From NCBI GenBank assembly GCA_000720845.1, contig JODU01000026.1:1-64000 (forward strand): a stretch of DNA of 64,000 bases, in the 5' to 3' direction. Numbering within the stretch: position 1 is the first letter of the stretch; every line of letters starts with the position of its first letter. The translations under genes and the position numbers were made by a program. This DNA is from Kitasatospora aureofaciens. GTDB taxonomy: Bacteria > Actinomycetota > Actinomycetes > Streptomycetales > Streptomycetaceae. Under the pieces are notes generated by a model that saw only the letters and a list, made by a program, of their open reading frames with translations, did not search any database and was not told the origin of the DNA. Of the stretch, positions 9,482 through 17,612 are shown one piece after another.

Positions 9482-11140
9482 TTGTCCGGCAACGTCACCT
9501 CGTTGTTCCGCAGCACCGCGGCGCACAGCCCCTCGATGGCGGCGCTGACGCGGGAGAGCGGCGAGGCGGCGGGCGCCGGTCCGGTGGACTTCTGCATCCC
9601 CTGCAACCCGTACTTCCCCACCCCGGCGATGTTCGACGAGCTGGCGGGCCGGCTGCGCGAGATCATCACCTACTACCCGAGCAGCGCCGACACCATCACC
9701 GCCGAACTGTGCGGCCTGCTCCAGCTCCCGCCGCAGTGCGTGGCGATGGGCAACGGCTCCACGGAGCTGATCACCTGGATCGACCACCTGCTGGTCCGGG
9801 ACTCCCTCGCCGTGCCCGTCCCCACCTTCGGCCGCTGGACCGACCAGCCCATGGAGACCGGCAAGCGGGTCGACATGTTCCCGCTCCAGGAGGCCGGCGG
9901 CTTCGCCCTCGACCTCGCCGGGTACGCCGAGTTCGTCCGGGCCAGGGGCACCCGGACCGTGGTGGTCTGCAACCCCAACAACCCCGACGGCGGCTTTCTG
10001 CACAAGCAGGCGCTGGTGCAGTTCATGGACGCGATGGCCGACCGGGACCTGGTGGTGATCGACGAGTCCTTCCTGGAGTTCGCCGACGCGGAGGCCGAAC
10101 CCAGCGTGGTCCAGGAGGCGATGCTGCGCCCCAACGTCGTCGTCCTGCGCAGCCTCGGCAAGAACTTCGGGCTGCACGGCATCCGCTTCGGCTACCTGGT
10201 CGCCAATCCGGCGCTCGCGGGCCGGGTGCGCGCCATGCTCCCCAAGTGGAACCTCAACTCCTTCGCCGAGCATGTGGTGTTCATGCTGCGCGACCACGGT
10301 CCCGAGTACGCGCGGAGCCTGCACCAGGTGCGCCGCGACCGTCTGGAGATGGCCGCCCAGCTGTCCGCGCTGCCCGGCCTGACCGTCTATCCCTCCCAGG
10401 GCAACTTCCTCTTCGTCCGCCTCCCCGTGGGCGCGGAGGGCACCGCCGTGCGCGACCGCATGCTCACCGAGCACCGGGTGCTGGTCCGGGAGTGCGGCAA
10501 CAAGATCGGTTCGTCCAGCCGCTTCCTGCGTCTCGTGGTGCGCCCCCAGGCCGACGTACGTCGCCTGGTGTCCGGCCTGGAACAGGTGCTCTACGGGGCC
10601 GGGAGGGGAGCCGCCGTGCCCGGGCCGGCCACAGGGACCGGCTACAGCTCGGGCACGGCGGCGGTGGACCGCCTGATGCACGAGACCAACGGCTCCGGTA
10701 TGCGCGCGATCACCGCACAGACCGCCGGTGCCGGTGCCCTGGGGCTCGCCGCCGCTCCGTCCCCCGGCACCGGCACCGGCACCGGCACCGGCGTGCCGCT
10801 CCCCGCCGCGGTGCCGGTCGCCCCGGCGGCGGCCGCCGTGCCCGGCCCCGCGCCGGCGCACCGGCCGCTGCCGGGCCCCCAGCCGGTGCCGTATCCGGGG
10901 CCGGTGCCGTATCCCGGGCCGGTGCCGGTCCCCCACCCGGCACCGGCCCCGCAGCCCGCGCCGGCCCCGGTTCCGGCGCCGGCCGCGGCCGCCGCGTATC
11001 CACCGCCCGTCGGCCCCACCCCGCCCGGCGTGCCGGCCCGCGGCGGCCTCACCGCCGCCCAGGTCCGCGGCACCAACGGTCTGGAGTCGGTCCCGGCGAC
11101 GGGCTGGCCGAACGCGGCGGGGATGGGCCGGGCGGGCTGA
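9482..11140 (+). CDS. PLP-dependent class I/II aminotransferase with long Pro/Ala-rich tail
   Basis: This 552-residue protein starts at TTG 9482, with GGAGG about 5 nt upstream. Residues 1 to about 375 form a fold-type I aminotransferase close to histidinol-phosphate aminotransferase and CobD-like enzymes. Visible motifs are MGNGSTELI (phosphate cup), CNPNNPDGGF, VIDESFLEF and the Schiff-base lysine in SLGKNFGLHGIRFGY, with an arginine near RLVVRP for the substrate carboxylate. The last 175 residues are low-complexity, with Gly-Thr and Pro-Val/Pro-Ala repeats (for example PYPGPV twice). Such a tail is unusual for this family. There is no signal peptide, so the enzyme is cytoplasmic. The substrate is unknown. 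The gene converges on the transglycosylase gene, with 16 nt between stops. Confidence 0.85.
   Translation: MSGNVTSLFRSTAAHSPSMAALTRESGEAAGAGPVDFCIPCNPYFPTPAMFDELAGRLREIITYYPSSADTITAELCGLLQLPPQCVAMGNGSTELITWIDHLLVRDSLAVPVPTFGRWTDQPMETGKRVDMFPLQEAGGFALDLAGYAEFVRARGTRTVVVCNPNNPDGGFLHKQALVQFMDAMADRDLVVIDESFLEFADAEAEPSVVQEAMLRPNVVVLRSLGKNFGLHGIRFGYLVANPALAGRVRAMLPKWNLNSFAEHVVFMLRDHGPEYARSLHQVRRDRLEMAAQLSALPGLTVYPSQGNFLFVRLPVGAEGTAVRDRMLTEHRVLVRECGNKIGSSSRFLRLVVRPQADVRRLVSGLEQVLYGAGRGAAVPGPATGTGYSSGTAAVDRLMHETNGSGMRAITAQTAGAGALGLAAAPSPGTGTGTGTGVPLPAAVPVAPAAAAVPGPAPAHRPLPGPQPVPYPGPVPYPGPVPVPHPAPAPQPAPAPVPAPAAAAAYPPPVGPTPPGVPARGGLTAAQVRGTNGLESVPATGWPNAAGMGRAG
10766..10792 (+). repeat. GGCACC hexanucleotide microsatellite in the aminotransferase tail
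   Basis: Four and a half copies of GGCACC encode alternating Gly-Thr. An 18-bp tandem duplication encoding GPVPYP follows at about 10885-10920. Both lie in frame within the proline-rich tail, so slippage by whole units would change tail length without breaking the reading frame. Confidence 0.75.
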
Positions 11141-11156
11141 TCCGCGCCGGGTGTCC

Positions 11157-12419
11157 CTACCCGGCCGGGACGGCCGGGGTCTGCGACGGGGTCGGGCAGG
11201 GTGACGCCGTCGGGGAGGCCGTGGGGTCGGGGGACGCGGTCCCCGGTTCCGGGGAGCAGTCGTCCGTGGCCGTCGGCGAAGGGCTCGGGCCGGTCGGGTC
11301 CGGCGAGGGGTCCGGCGTCTTCGTGGGCGGCTGGGAGTGGCCCGGGCCCGTCGGGGAGGACGGGTGCGGCGCCGTGGACGGCACGGGGCGGGACGGGGAC
11401 GGAGACGGGGACGGGGACCCGGGGCCGCCCGGCGTGGTGCCCGGGTCCGGACCGATGTCGATGCCGTCGCCCCCGCCTCCACCACCGTTCCCGTTCCCGT
11501 GGCCCCCGCCGCTGCCGCCGCTCCCTCCGTCGACGGGCTCGGTCGCCGGGGTGGCGCCGCCCGCGCCGGGGCTCTTCGGGACGACGCCCTTGCCGTCGGG
11601 GACGGTGTGGACTCCGCGGCTGTAGAACTCCAGCCAGTGCCTGACCAGGGCGAGGTAGGCGCGGGAGTTGTTGTAGCTGAGGACGGCCCGGTCCAGGTCC
11701 GCCGCCCGGCCCAGGTCCCGGTCGCCGGCGCACAGGTAGTGCCCGGCCGCCAGCGCCGCGTCGAAGACGTTGTTCGGGTCGGCGCGGCCGTCGCCGTTGC
11801 CGTCCGCGCCCCAGCGGGCCCAGGTGGACGGCAGGAACTGCATCGGGCCCACCGCCCGGTCGTAGACCGTGTCGCCGTCGTGGGCGCCGCCGTCCGTGTC
11901 CAGGATCAGGGCGAAGCCCCGGCCGTCCAGGGGCGGTCCGGTGATCCGGCCGAGGGTCGTGCCGTTCCGGTCGACCGCGCCGCCGCGTGCCTGGCCGGAC
12001 TCGACCTTGCCGATCGCCGCGAGCAGTTCCCAGGGCAGCCGGCAGCCCGGGTCCGTCCTGCCGACGGCCGTCTCGGCGGCGCGGTAGGCGCGCAGCACGG
12101 TGGCCGGGATCCCCGACTGGGCGCGGATCTGCGGCCCGAGCGCCGGGGCGGCCGATCCGCCGTCCCGTGTCGTCAGCGGCGGGAGTTCGGTGTGGTAGGA
12201 GCCGTCGCCCGGCGGGGCCGGCTCGGCGTACGGGCCGTCCGCCGTCGGCAGGCTCAGGTCGTCGGCCGCCGGTCCGGCGTGGGTGTCCTCCGCCTCGCCG
12301 GTGAGGCCGGGGGCCTGGGACGCGGTGAGGGCCGCCATGGCCGCCACCGCGAGGGCGGTCGTGCGCAGTCCCTTGCGGGCCCGCCGGCGGTACAGGCGTC
12401 GGGCACGGCGTACGGACAT
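11157..12419 (-). CDS. Secreted or anchored lytic murein transglycosylase (SLT/MltB-like)
   Basis: This 420-residue protein starts at ATG 12419 with AGGAG 7 nt upstream; a GTG 9 nt earlier would overlap that site. A highly basic N-terminus (RRARRLYRRRARKGLR) and a hydrophobic stretch (20-38) form an export signal. The catalytic domain spans roughly residues 95-270, with the active-site Glu140 in IGKVESG and the GPMQFLPSTW and YNNSRAYLALV motifs of soluble lytic transglycosylases. The tail from about 285 is Gly-rich then Pro/Ser/Thr-rich, as in wall-spanning linkers. It cleaves peptidoglycan glycan strands. It follows the last Mce-associated gene by 76 nt on the same strand and may be its distal co-transcribed gene. 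Confidence 0.88.
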   Translation of the reverse strand: MSVRRARRLYRRRARKGLRTTALAVAAMAALTASQAPGLTGEAEDTHAGPAADDLSLPTADGPYAEPAPPGDGSYHTELPPLTTRDGGSAAPALGPQIRAQSGIPATVLRAYRAAETAVGRTDPGCRLPWELLAAIGKVESGQARGGAVDRNGTTLGRITGPPLDGRGFALILDTDGGAHDGDTVYDRAVGPMQFLPSTWARWGADGNGDGRADPNNVFDAALAAGHYLCAGDRDLGRAADLDRAVLSYNNSRAYLALVRHWLEFYSRGVHTVPDGKGVVPKSPGAGGATPATEPVDGGSGGSGGGHGNGNGGGGGGDGIDIGPDPGTTPGGPGSPSPSPSPSRPVPSTAPHPSSPTGPGHSQPPTKTPDPSPDPTGPSPSPTATDDCSPEPGTASPDPTASPTASPCPTPSQTPAVPAG

Positions 12420-12495
12420 GGTCGTCACTCCTGTCGGTTCCGTCGGAGGTGCGGGAGGGCGGGGCGGGAGGCGGTCCGGGGTGCGGGCGGGCGGC

Positions 12496-13260
12496 CTAGC
12501 GGCCGAAGGTGTCGAGGGCGGAGACCAGCCAGCGTCCGTCGCGGTGCACGACGTCGACGGCGAGCATGGCCGCGGCGTACACGCCCTCGTCCTGCGCTGC
12601 CTCCGCTCCCGCCTTGTCCTTCGGGTCCGTCGCGGCCTTCTTCCCGGTGGTGGCGACGCTGCTCTGGTCGGCGTAGACGAGGACCCGGGCCCGGTCGCCG
12701 TCGATCCGTTCCACCGCGCTCTCGGTGACCGTCGTGGTGATCACGGCCTTCTGCTCGTCGGCCCGCGCGCGGACGTCGGCGAGCAGGCCGCGGTGCTGGG
12801 CGACGGCCTTGCCCGTCAGGAGGTCCTTCGCCGCCTCGTCGAGGGCGCCAGGGTCCGCGTGGTCGTAGGAGAAGAGCCGGTCGACGGCCTTGCCGACCTG
12901 TCCCTTGATCTCGCTGGTGCGGGCGAGGTCGGTCAGCGCGGTGTTGCTCCGCGCCGGCTCGGACCTGAGTCCTTCGGCCTCCGCGTGCGCCCAGCCCGCG
13001 AAGCCGCCGAGGAGCACCGTCAGCGCGCAGAGCAGTACGAGGACCGGGGGGCGGCGGCGCGGCCGGGCCGGGGCGGTCTCCTCCTCGTCGACCGGGGGCG
13101 AGTCGGCGGTGACGGCGTCCGCGTGCGTCAGGACGGCCGTGGCGCCGCGTCCACCGGTCCGCACCGGGGTGCCTTCCGGGGGCCCGGCCGGGGCGGCGGG
13201 CCGGGTCTCGCGGGCCTGGCGGCGCCGCTGGCGGTTGATGTGGTGACGGGTCGTCGACAT
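12496..13260 (-). CDS. Mce-associated membrane protein (fourth)
   Basis: This 254-residue protein starts at ATG 13260 behind GAGGAGG. A charged cytoplasmic N-terminus (1-70) with poly-basic tracts is followed by one membrane helix (71-91, PPVLVLLCALTVLLGGFAGW). The extracytoplasmic domain resembles the Mas/NTF2-like fold seen after mce genes: a helix with DRLFSYD, then strands ITTTVTESAVERIDGDRARVLVYADQ and a closing DGRWLVSALDTFGR. In mycobacteria such proteins stabilise the Mce transporter. It is the last of four such genes here, 48 nt after the third, within the same operon. Confidence 0.85.
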   Translation of the reverse strand: MSTTRHHINRQRRRQARETRPAAPAGPPEGTPVRTGGRGATAVLTHADAVTADSPPVDEEETAPARPRRRPPVLVLLCALTVLLGGFAGWAHAEAEGLRSEPARSNTALTDLARTSEIKGQVGKAVDRLFSYDHADPGALDEAAKDLLTGKAVAQHRGLLADVRARADEQKAVITTTVTESAVERIDGDRARVLVYADQSSVATTGKKAATDPKDKAGAEAAQDEGVYAAAMLAVDVVHRDGRWLVSALDTFGR

Positions 13261-13308
13261 GGTGCGGTGTCCTCCTCGCTGCGGCCGGCTTCGCGGTACG
13301 GGACCGGG

Positions 13309-13857
13309 TCAGCCGGTCGATGTGCCGCCCACGGGTGCCTGTCCCAGGGCGCTCAGCTTCCACCGCCCGTCGGTCCGGGTGAGTTCGCCGAGCATGCGGC
13401 TGTCCTTGTCGGTCTTCGCTCCGTCGGCCGCCTTGACGGTGACGCGCAGGGCGACCAGCACCCGGGCGCGTCCGGCGCGGTCGTCGAGTTCGGTGACGGC
13501 GCCGGAGAGCACGCGGGCCGTGCTCACCGTCTTCGCCTCCTTCACCTGGTCGACGAACTCGCCCCGCCCGGAGGCGAGTTGTTCGTGCAGTTCGCCGGTG
13601 GTCGACGACTCCCACAGGTCCAGGCCGCGCTTCAGTTCGCGGTGGTCGAGCGTGTTCAGGTTCTGCACGGCCTGCTCGCCGGCGGAGAGGGCCGCGTCCC
13701 GCTGGGCGGCGTAGGCGGCCTGCTCGTCGTGGGCCGCCCGGTACCAGTCCTGACCGGCCCAGGCGGCGGAGCCGCCCGCGGCGAGGGTGAGGGCGAGGGC
13801 CAGGGCCGGCAGCGGCCGGGAACGGCCGGCGTCGAGGAGGCGGACCGCGCGTTTCAT
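13309..13857 (-). CDS. Mce-associated membrane protein (third)
   Basis: This 182-residue protein has a short cytoplasmic N-terminus, one membrane helix (about 14-32, RPLPALALALTLAAGGSAAW) and an extracytoplasmic Mas-like domain ending DGRWKLSALGQAPVGGTSTG. The ATG at 13857 is chosen; an in-frame ATG at 13881 lies close to the upstream stop and would add 8 residues. It shares with its neighbours the pattern of a variable helix followed by ARVLVALRVTVK-type strands and a terminal GRWKLSAL. Its role is inferred from position after mceF. Confidence 0.82.
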   Translation of the reverse strand: MKRAVRLLDAGRSRPLPALALALTLAAGGSAAWAGQDWYRAAHDEQAAYAAQRDAALSAGEQAVQNLNTLDHRELKRGLDLWESSTTGELHEQLASGRGEFVDQVKEAKTVSTARVLSGAVTELDDRAGRARVLVALRVTVKAADGAKTDKDSRMLGELTRTDGRWKLSALGQAPVGGTSTG

Positions 13858-13883
13858 GGGGTGCTCCAGTCTCCCGCGCATGG

Positions 13884-14597
13884 TCAGCGGGCCTTGATGT
13901 CGACGATCCGCCACCGGTCGTCGTCGAGCCGGGCCGTGACGGTGAGCTGGGCCGCCGCGGTGGTGGCCTTGCCCTTGTTCCGGTGGGAGGTCTGGTCGAG
14001 GAAGACCAGCAGACGGGCACGGTCGCCGTCGAGTTCGATCACTCCGGTGCGCACGGCGCGGGTGCTCAGGGTGACGCGCTGCTCGGTGAGGTCGTCGCGG
14101 ACCCGGGCGAAGAGGGTCTCGTACTGGCGGGCGGCGCGGCCGTCGAGGACGGTGTTCGCGGAGCGTTGGGCGGCCGCGGTGCCGTCCGGCGTGTAGGAGA
14201 AGATCCGGGCGAGGGCGTTGCCGACGTCGCCCGCGACGCGTGAGGTGGCCCCGGTGTCGGTGAGCGCGTGGTTCCGGGCGGGCGCCTGTGACCCCAACTG
14301 GTGGGCGGCGTAGAAGAATCCGCAGCCGCCGAGGACGAGGACCGCGGCGGTCCCGGCCAGGGCGACCTGCCGCAGCCGCCCGCCCGGCCCACGGCGGCCG
14401 GGCACTTCGCCGAGCCCTTCGCCGGAGGCGCCCCCGGCGGACGCCACGCTCCCGGACGCCACGCTCCCGGACTCGGCGGTCTGCGGCTCGGCGGGCGCGT
14501 CGGCAAAGTCCGCTCCCGGGGCCGGGGCCGGGTCCGGCTCCGGCTCCGTGTCGGGCCCGGGGGCACCGCCCCTGCGCGGCAGCCACGTCGGTGTCAT
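13884..14597 (-). CDS. Mce-associated membrane protein (second)
   Basis: This 237-residue protein has an acidic, Pro/Glu/Ser-rich cytoplasmic N-terminus (1-70) that includes a small tandem duplication SGSVASGSVAS. One membrane helix follows (about 78-98), then an extracytoplasmic domain with NALARIFSYTPDG, VIELDGDRARLLVFLDQTSH and a terminal DDRWRIVDIKAR. Its ATG shares one base with the upstream gene's stop (TGATG), indicating coupled translation. It is closest in layout to the protein at 12496, with the same RIFSY/RLFSY and DGDRARxLV-DQ patterns, so these two look like paralogues. Confidence 0.83.
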   Translation of the reverse strand: MTPTWLPRRGGAPGPDTEPEPDPAPAPGADFADAPAEPQTAESGSVASGSVASAGGASGEGLGEVPGRRGPGGRLRQVALAGTAAVLVLGGCGFFYAAHQLGSQAPARNHALTDTGATSRVAGDVGNALARIFSYTPDGTAAAQRSANTVLDGRAARQYETLFARVRDDLTEQRVTLSTRAVRTGVIELDGDRARLLVFLDQTSHRNKGKATTAAAQLTVTARLDDDRWRIVDIKAR

Positions 14598-15106
14598 CAC
14601 TCCTCGGCCTTCCCTTCCGCCACCGGTACGGCGCTCAGTGCCCGCACCTTCCACTCCCCCTCGCCCGTGCGGGCCAGGACCGCCTCCAGGCGCTTGCGGT
14701 CGGTGGACGGCTTCTTCGCCCCGGCGGGGGTGACCTGGACGCGCACCGTGGCGATGAGCTTGGCCGTGCCGGACCGCGTGTCGAGCGCGGTGACGGCGGC
14801 CTCGGTGACCGTGCCGCGCGCCGAGGTCCCGGCCGCCGCCTCGGTGTCGCCGAGTTCCTCGCGCAGCGGCCCGGTGGAGACGGTGCGCCAGTCCCGGATG
14901 CTCCGCTCGGCCCGCTGCCGGGTGGTGGCGTCGAGCGTGGTGAGTACGGCGATGCCGTCCCGCCCGTCGGCGAGCGCCTCGTCCCGCTGGCGGCCGTAGG
15001 CGAGCGCGTCGTCGGTGCGGGCCTGCGCGTATGTCCACGCGCCGGTGCCGCAGACGCCGAGGGCCAGCACGAGCCCCGCCCCGGTGAGGATCCGGGCCCG
15101 CCTCAT
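14597..15106 (-). CDS. Mce-associated membrane protein (first)
   Basis: This 169-residue protein has an N-terminal membrane helix (6-24, ILTGAGLVLALGVCGTGAW) and an extracytoplasmic domain with AKLIATVRVQVTPAG and the closing GEWKVRALSAVPV. It begins within the stop of mceF (4-nt GTGA/ATGA-type overlap at 15103-15106) and ends overlapping the next gene by 1 nt. It pairs in layout with the protein at 13309, so the four accessory genes appear to be two alternating types. Function is inferred from the mce context. Confidence 0.83.
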   Translation of the reverse strand: MRRARILTGAGLVLALGVCGTGAWTYAQARTDDALAYGRQRDEALADGRDGIAVLTTLDATTRQRAERSIRDWRTVSTGPLREELGDTEAAAGTSARGTVTEAAVTALDTRSGTAKLIATVRVQVTPAGAKKPSTDRKRLEAVLARTGEGEWKVRALSAVPVAEGKAEE

Positions 15107-16386
15107 CGGGTGCTCCCGGAATCCGGGGCGAGGAGACCGGCCAGGCCGGCCGGTGCCTCACCGCGCTGTCCGGGCAGGGCGAGCGCGCCGGGCAGGTCCG
15201 GGGTGCCGTCCTTGGCCGGGGTGGTCCGGCCGCTGCCCGAGGGCAGGGAGCCGGGTGTGGCCGGTTCGGGCACCGCGCCGCTCTTCGGGGCGTTGGCCGA
15301 GCCGCGCACGTTCTTCCCGCTCGACGCCGGGGCGGTGCAGGCCGCGTCGGTGTTGAGGGCGGGCGCGGTGCCGAGGTCGAGACCGTTGCGGTAGCGCGTG
15401 CCGCCGTAGCCGTCGGTGCAGGGCAGGGGGCTGAAGAAGGTGACGGCCAGGCCGAGGTCCAGCTTGCCGCCGTCGACCGCGGTGGCGCCGGCGGAGACGG
15501 CCGCCGGGTACTTCACCAGCAGTTCCTCGATGCCGCGCTGCCGGGTGACGGCGACCTCGGAGGTGGTCAGGAGGTTGGCCAGGACGACGCCGAGGCTCGG
15601 GTCGAGGTCCCGCAGCAGGCCGCTGACCTGGGTGGCGGCCTCGGGGGTGACCGCGAGGAGGCGGCGCAGATCGGCGTCGGAGCCCTTGAGCGCGGCGGCC
15701 AGGTCCTTCGCCCCGACGGCGAAGTCGCGGATGGCCCGCGACTCCTGGGCCTGGGTGCGCAGGACGGTCTCGCCGTCGTTGATGAGCAGGGTGGTGGACG
15801 GCAGGGCGCGGTCGGCGGCCTCGACGAAGTCGCTGCCGCTGTCGAGCAGCACCTGGAGGTCGTCACCGTGCCCTTCGAAGGCCTTGCCGAACTCGTCGAC
15901 GACCGTGCGCAGGTCCTCCAGCGGGACCGAGCCGACGAGGTCGTCGACGCTGGTGAGCACGTCGGTGACGGGTGCGGGCACCTCGGTGTCGGCCTGGTCG
16001 ATGCGGGTGCCGTCGGCCAGGTAGGGGGAGCCGTCGCTCTCGGGCCGCAGGTCGACGTACTGCTCGCCGACGGCGGAGAGCCCGGCGACCACGGCCTTGG
16101 TGTCGGCGGGGATGCGGGGTGCGGACTTCTTGATGCGGAGTTCGGCGACGACGCCCTCGGCGGTGAGGTCGATCGGGCCGACACGGCCCACCGAGACGCC
16201 CCGGTAGGTCACGTCCGAGTGGGTGAACAGGCCGCCGGTGCTCGGCAGTTCGACGTCCACGGTGTAGTAGTCGGCGACGCCCACGTACCGGCCGAGGTCG
16301 GCGTAGCGGATGCCGAGGAAGGAGAGGGCGAGGACGGCGATGAGCAGGAAGGCGAGGTTCTTCAGCCGTACGGCGAGGGTGATCAT
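15103..16386 (-). CDS. mceF: MceF-type substrate-binding protein
   Basis: This 427-residue protein has an N-terminal membrane anchor (MITLAVRLKNLAFLLIAVLALSFL) followed by one MCE/MlaD domain (about residues 35-120), with GLFTHSDVTYRGVSVGRVG and VGEQYVDLRP. A long helical region follows, then a Pro/Ser-rich C-terminus (340-427) with a Cys pair (PCTDGYGG, DAACTAPA). In the Mce model, six MCE proteins form a hexameric helical tunnel carrying hydrophobic molecules across the envelope. It is the last mce gene and overlaps both neighbours by 4 nt. Confidence 0.92.
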   Translation of the reverse strand: MITLAVRLKNLAFLLIAVLALSFLGIRYADLGRYVGVADYYTVDVELPSTGGLFTHSDVTYRGVSVGRVGPIDLTAEGVVAELRIKKSAPRIPADTKAVVAGLSAVGEQYVDLRPESDGSPYLADGTRIDQADTEVPAPVTDVLTSVDDLVGSVPLEDLRTVVDEFGKAFEGHGDDLQVLLDSGSDFVEAADRALPSTTLLINDGETVLRTQAQESRAIRDFAVGAKDLAAALKGSDADLRRLLAVTPEAATQVSGLLRDLDPSLGVVLANLLTTSEVAVTRQRGIEELLVKYPAAVSAGATAVDGGKLDLGLAVTFFSPLPCTDGYGGTRYRNGLDLGTAPALNTDAACTAPASSGKNVRGSANAPKSGAVPEPATPGSLPSGSGRTTPAKDGTPDLPGALALPGQRGEAPAGLAGLLAPDSGSTR

Positions 16387-17612
16387 CCGTGCTCACCCCC
16401 CGACGCGGTACCGGACGTCGCCCCGGCCCCGGACACCGAGGGCAGCGGCAGGGGCGAGGCGGAGCCCCGCCGCCCCGAGGACCGCTTCTCCGCGGCCGGG
16501 TCCGGCCCGCCCTGCGCCGTCGCGGACGCGGACGCGGACGGCGAAGGCGTGCCCGGAGACACGAGCGGCGGGATCACCTCGGTCCCCGGCACGGCGACCA
16601 TGCTCAGATACGTGTTGAGGTAGTCGCCCTTCACCCCGCGCAGCACCTCGTCGGTGAACGGGTACGTCAGCAGCACCTGGAGCGAGTCGGGCAGGTCCGT
16701 GCCCGCGTCGGCCAGGGCCTTCAGCGTCGGTGCGACGGCCTTGAGGTCGGCGATCATGTCGTCCTTGCTCGCGTTGACGGTGGAGACGGCGACGCCGGAC
16801 AGCGTGTCGAGGGAGCGCAGCATGGTCAGCAGGGAGCCGCGCTGCTCCTCCAGCGTCTTCAGTCCGGGCGAGAGGTCGGTGAGGACGGTGCCGACGTCGT
16901 CCTTGCGGGTGGCGAGCGTCGAGGAGAGCCGGTTGACGGCGTCGAGGGCGTCGGTGATGTCTCCGCGGTGGTCGTCGAGGTCGCCCACCAGGGTGTTGAC
17001 CCGTCTCAGCATGGAACGGACCTCGGGTTCGCGGCCGCCGAGCGCGGCGTTGAGCTCCCGGGTGATGGTCTTGAGCTGGTTGACGCCGCCGCCGTTGAGG
17101 AGCAGGGACAGCGCGCCGAACACCTCCTCGACCTCGGTGTTGCGGCTGGTGCGGGACAGCGGGATGACGCTGCCGTCCGTCAGCCGGCCGGTTCCGGTCT
17201 CCTTGGCCGGCGCGACGAGCTGGACGTACTTCTCGCCCAGCAGGCTGGACTGTTCGAGGCGCGCGGTGGCGTCGGCGGGCAGCCGCACCTTGCCGTTGAT
17301 CTCCATGGTGACGCGGGCCGACCAGTCGTCCTCGCCGAGTTCGATGCCGGTGATCCGGCCGACGGCGACGTCGTTGACCCGTACCGCGGCGTGCGGGACG
17401 AGGCTGAGCACGTCCTGGAGTTCCGCGGTGACGGTGTAGGGGTGGTCGCCGAGGTCGGCGCCGCCGGGCAGCGGCAGGTCCTCGATGCCGTCGAAGCCGC
17501 TCGGTACGACGGTGACCCCGCCGACGGTCAGGGCGAGGGCGAGTCCGACGGCGACCAGGCCCCCGGCGGTGAGGCCCGCTGCCCGGCCCGCGCCGATCCT
17601 GCCGCGCCTCAT
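16383..17612 (-). CDS. mceE: MceE-type substrate-binding protein
   Basis: This 409-residue protein has an N-terminal hydrophobic anchor (AAGLTAGGLVAVGLALALTVGG) and the MceE signature GFDGIEDLPLPGGADLG before the MCE domain, with VRVNDVAVGRITG and LLGEKYVQLVAP. Unlike many mycobacterial MceE proteins, it has no lipobox cysteine after the anchor, so it is predicted to be membrane-anchored rather than lipidated. The helical segment (150-320) is followed by a Ser/Ala/Pro-rich disordered tail. It is translationally coupled to mceD and mceF by 4-nt overlaps. Confidence 0.91.
   Translation of the reverse strand: MRRGRIGAGRAAGLTAGGLVAVGLALALTVGGVTVVPSGFDGIEDLPLPGGADLGDHPYTVTAELQDVLSLVPHAAVRVNDVAVGRITGIELGEDDWSARVTMEINGKVRLPADATARLEQSSLLGEKYVQLVAPAKETGTGRLTDGSVIPLSRTSRNTEVEEVFGALSLLLNGGGVNQLKTITRELNAALGGREPEVRSMLRRVNTLVGDLDDHRGDITDALDAVNRLSSTLATRKDDVGTVLTDLSPGLKTLEEQRGSLLTMLRSLDTLSGVAVSTVNASKDDMIADLKAVAPTLKALADAGTDLPDSLQVLLTYPFTDEVLRGVKGDYLNTYLSMVAVPGTEVIPPLVSPGTPSPSASASATAQGGPDPAAEKRSSGRRGSASPLPLPSVSGAGATSGTASGGEHG

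Noticed and set aside
10766..10990. Short repeats that might suggest a CRISPR array
   Set aside because: The units are 6 and 18 bp, tandem without spacers and in frame with the aminotransferase, so they are protein-coding low-complexity repeats.
11337..12728. Plus-strand frame over the lytic transglycosylase gene
   Set aside because: It has no ribosome-binding site, it is opposite a gene with clear catalytic motifs, and its composition is shadow-like.
16383..17612. MceE as a lipoprotein (LprK-like)
   Set aside because: No cysteine follows the hydrophobic N-terminal anchor, so lipidation is not supported here.
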